Below, one piece after another: positions 32,594 through 33,853 of a DNA stretch of 33,853 nucleotides. The position numbers and the translations under genes are program-made. Each line of letters starts with the position of its first letter. Positions within the stretch are counted from its first letter, which is position 1. The notes beneath the pieces are model-generated. The model searched no databases. It was not told where the DNA came from and saw only the letters and a list, made by a program, of their open reading frames with translations. Origin of the DNA: an uncultured Hyphomicrobiales bacterium (lineage in GTDB: Bacteria; Pseudomonadota; Alphaproteobacteria; Rhizobiales; Beijerinckiaceae); assembly GCA_903930675.1 (NCBI GenBank), contig CAIYZJ010000013.1, positions 1 to 33,853 on the forward strand. The letters are read 5' to 3'.

Positions 32594-32881
32594 ATGCTGT
32601 TTATCATCCATGGCATCGACAAGCCCGACGGGCTGCCCCTGCGTCTGGCGCATTACGAGGCGCACAAGGCGTTTTTGTCGGACACCTCGGCCTTCGGCGT
32701 CAAGATTGTGATGTCGGGCCCGCTGGTGGCCGATGACGGCACCAGCATGATCGGCAGTTTCTTTCTGATCGAGGCCCCCGACCGCGCCACGGTCGATCGG
32801 TTCAACGCGGCTGATCCGTTCAAACAGGCCTATATCTGGGAGCGGGTCACCATTACCGGCTTTTTGAAGCGGCAAGGTTGA
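32594..32881 (+). CDS. YciI-family protein
   Basis: A 95-residue ferredoxin-like-fold protein of the YciI/YCII family. The conserved His (RLAHYEAHKAFL), Asp (GPLVADDGTSMIGSFFLIEA) and RFNAADPFKQA are all visible. Family members occur in aromatic degradation operons, where some act as isomerases or dehalogenases on muconolactone- or hydroxyquinol-like molecules; most have no assigned reaction. AGGGAG precedes ATG 32594. It ends the importer operon, 32 nt after the hydrolase. Confidence 0.82.
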   Translation: MLFIIHGIDKPDGLPLRLAHYEAHKAFLSDTSAFGVKIVMSGPLVADDGTSMIGSFFLIEAPDRATVDRFNAADPFKQAYIWERVTITGFLKRQG

Positions 32882-32980
32882 GGCAAAGGGCGAAAGCAAG
32901 CTTTTGCGCCTAGACAGCGCAAGACTTTCCCTGTTCAATCCGGTCAACCACAAAGACGGGAAACAACCAAGGATTGTCCG

Positions 32981-33727
32981 ATGCAACTGCGTATTCTTGC
33001 CGATAAACCGAGCCTTGGCACCTTCATGGCCAAAGAGGGCGCCAAGCTGATCCGGCAGGCGATTGCCGCTGACGGCCATGCCAATATCATCGTGGCGACC
33101 GGAGCCAGCCAGTTCGAGCTGCTCGAGGCGCTGGTGCAAGAACCCGATCTGGACTGGAGCAAGGTCACGGCCTTTCATCTGGATGAATATGTCGGCCTGC
33201 CGGTCAGTCATGGCGCGAGTTTCCGCCGCTATTTGCACGAACGCTTTGTCTCGAAACTGCCGACACTCGGCGAATTCGTCGAAGTGATCGGCGATGCCGC
33301 AGATTTGTCCGGCGAGATCAAGCGGCTGAACGACCGTATCAGCGGTTTGAGCATTGCCGTTTGCTTTGCCGGTATCGGTGAAAACGGCCATCTGGCCTTT
33401 AACGATCCGCCCGCCGATTTCGACACGACAAGCCCCTATCTGGTTGTCACTCTCGATGAAGCCTGCCGCAAGCAGCAATGGGGCGAAGGCTGGTTCCCGA
33501 CCCTTGATGACGTGCCCACACAGGCGATTTCGATGTCGATCCGCCAGATTCTGGCCTCGCAACATCTGCTGATCACCGTGCCGGATGCCCGCAAGGCAGA
33601 GGCCACGCAAAAGGCCATCGAAGGCCCGCTGACGCCCCTGTGCCCCGCCTCGATCCTGCGGCTGCACCCGTCCTGCCTGATCGCGCTGGATCCGCCTGCC
33701 GCCAGCACGCTGACTGTGCGGCCATGA
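32981..33727 (+). CDS. nagB: Glucosamine-6-phosphate deaminase
   Basis: A 248-residue NagB/RpiA-fold aldose-ketose isomerase-deaminase. The known reaction is glucosamine-6-phosphate to fructose-6-phosphate plus ammonia. Motifs: [24 protein letters not shown] (the catalytic Asp) and [17 protein letters not shown], the form found in a NagB subgroup where the second Asp of E. coli NagB is Asn. [15 protein letters not shown] and [10 protein letters not shown] are further subgroup marks. AAGGAT precedes ATG 32981. It overlaps nagA by 4 nt (ATGA). A 99-bp gap separates it from the YciI gene, and it is a metabolically separate amino-sugar unit. Confidence 0.88.
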   Translation: MQLRILADKPSLGTFMAKEGAKLIRQAIAADGHANIIVATGASQFELLEALVQEPDLDWSKVTAFHLDEYVGLPVSHGASFRRYLHERFVSKLPTLGEFVEVIGDAADLSGEIKRLNDRISGLSIAVCFAGIGENGHLAFNDPPADFDTTSPYLVVTLDEACRKQQWGEGWFPTLDDVPTQAISMSIRQILASQHLLITVPDARKAEATQKAIEGPLTPLCPASILRLHPSCLIALDPPAASTLTVRP

Positions 33728-33853
33728 CAACCACTGCGGGCCTTTTCGATCTGCAAGTCAACGGCTTTGCCGGTGTCGATTTCAACGATGCCGGTTTGAC
33801 GCCTGCGGCGTTTGAAACCGCCATTGATGCCTTGCTGGCCAGCGGCGTGACGC
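33724..33853 (+). CDS. nagA: N-acetylglucosamine-6-phosphate deacetylase, N-terminal part (truncated by window edge)
   Basis: The frame opens at ATG 33724, overlapping the nagB stop as ATGA, and runs to the window end without a stop (43 residues). The start [20 protein letters not shown] carries the DLQVNG.GG.DF segment that opens the NagA amidohydrolase barrel after its first strands. The protein begins close to that motif, so the N-terminal beta-sandwich strands seem shortened. Position next to nagB supports the call. Confidence 0.75.
   Translation, partial: MTTTAGLFDLQVNGFAGVDFNDAGLTPAAFETAIDALLASGVT

Noticed and set aside
32981-33727. Loss of a catalytic Asp in NagB (GENGH instead of GNDGH)
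   Set aside because: The [11 protein letters not shown] form occurs as the normal signature of a NagB subgroup, so it is not evidence of inactivation.

Overview
The window is a dense catabolic region from a high-GC Gram-negative bacterium. An alphaproteobacterium is the best guess: GC-rich codon third positions, many 1-8 nt start/stop overlaps, several branched-chain-type ABC and CoA-dependent aromatic pathways, and an inner-membrane RND pump. The genus cannot be fixed from the sequence alone. I see no rRNA, tRNA, insertion sequence, integrase or CRISPR array.

Layout, left to right. (1) 1-1526: the tail of an unidentified gene, then an NCS1-family nucleobase-type permease, closed by a bidirectional terminator. 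(2) 1586-5244: a galD-galB-galC operon on the minus strand for the 4-oxalomesaconate branch of gallate/protocatechuate meta-cleavage, divergent from a VOC-fold extradiol (catechol 2,3-type) dioxygenase. (3) 5253-9749: a DegT/DnrJ-like protein without its PLP lysine, an atypical OmpR-type regulator, a 363-bp non-coding region with a core of about 17% GC, then a free-standing 10-formyl-THF hydrolase/formyltransferase-like protein and an aldo/keto reductase. (4) 9819-14273: an RND pump with its permease gene ahead of its adaptor gene. (5) 14439-20762: a minus-strand operon SDR - MarR - crotonase - acyl-CoA dehydrogenase - CoA ligase fused to a RidA domain - dgoK, with a 26-bp near-perfect palindrome upstream that fits a MarR operator. 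The set resembles the 2-aminobenzoyl-CoA (anthranilate) pathway, but its monooxygenase/reductase is not in the window. (6) 20950-21747: an unknown polytopic membrane protein. (7) 21901-32881: a GntR/FCD regulator and a CoxG-FAD-FeS-Mo hydroxylase operon, divergent from a five-gene branched-chain-type ABC importer that continues into an alpha/beta hydrolase lacking its nucleophile serine and a YciI-like protein. (8) 32981-end: nagB and the start of nagA.

How it may fit together (inference): the ABC importer probably brings in an aromatic or N-heteroaromatic acid. The molybdenum hydroxylase and the CoA-ligase operon are candidates for its upper pathway, and galDBC finish a separate meta-cleavage route to pyruvate and oxaloacetate. 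The most unusual items are the CoA ligase-RidA fusion, the two enzyme-fold proteins without their canonical catalytic residue (DegT Lys to Thr, hydrolase Ser to Gly), and the very AT-rich regulatory island.
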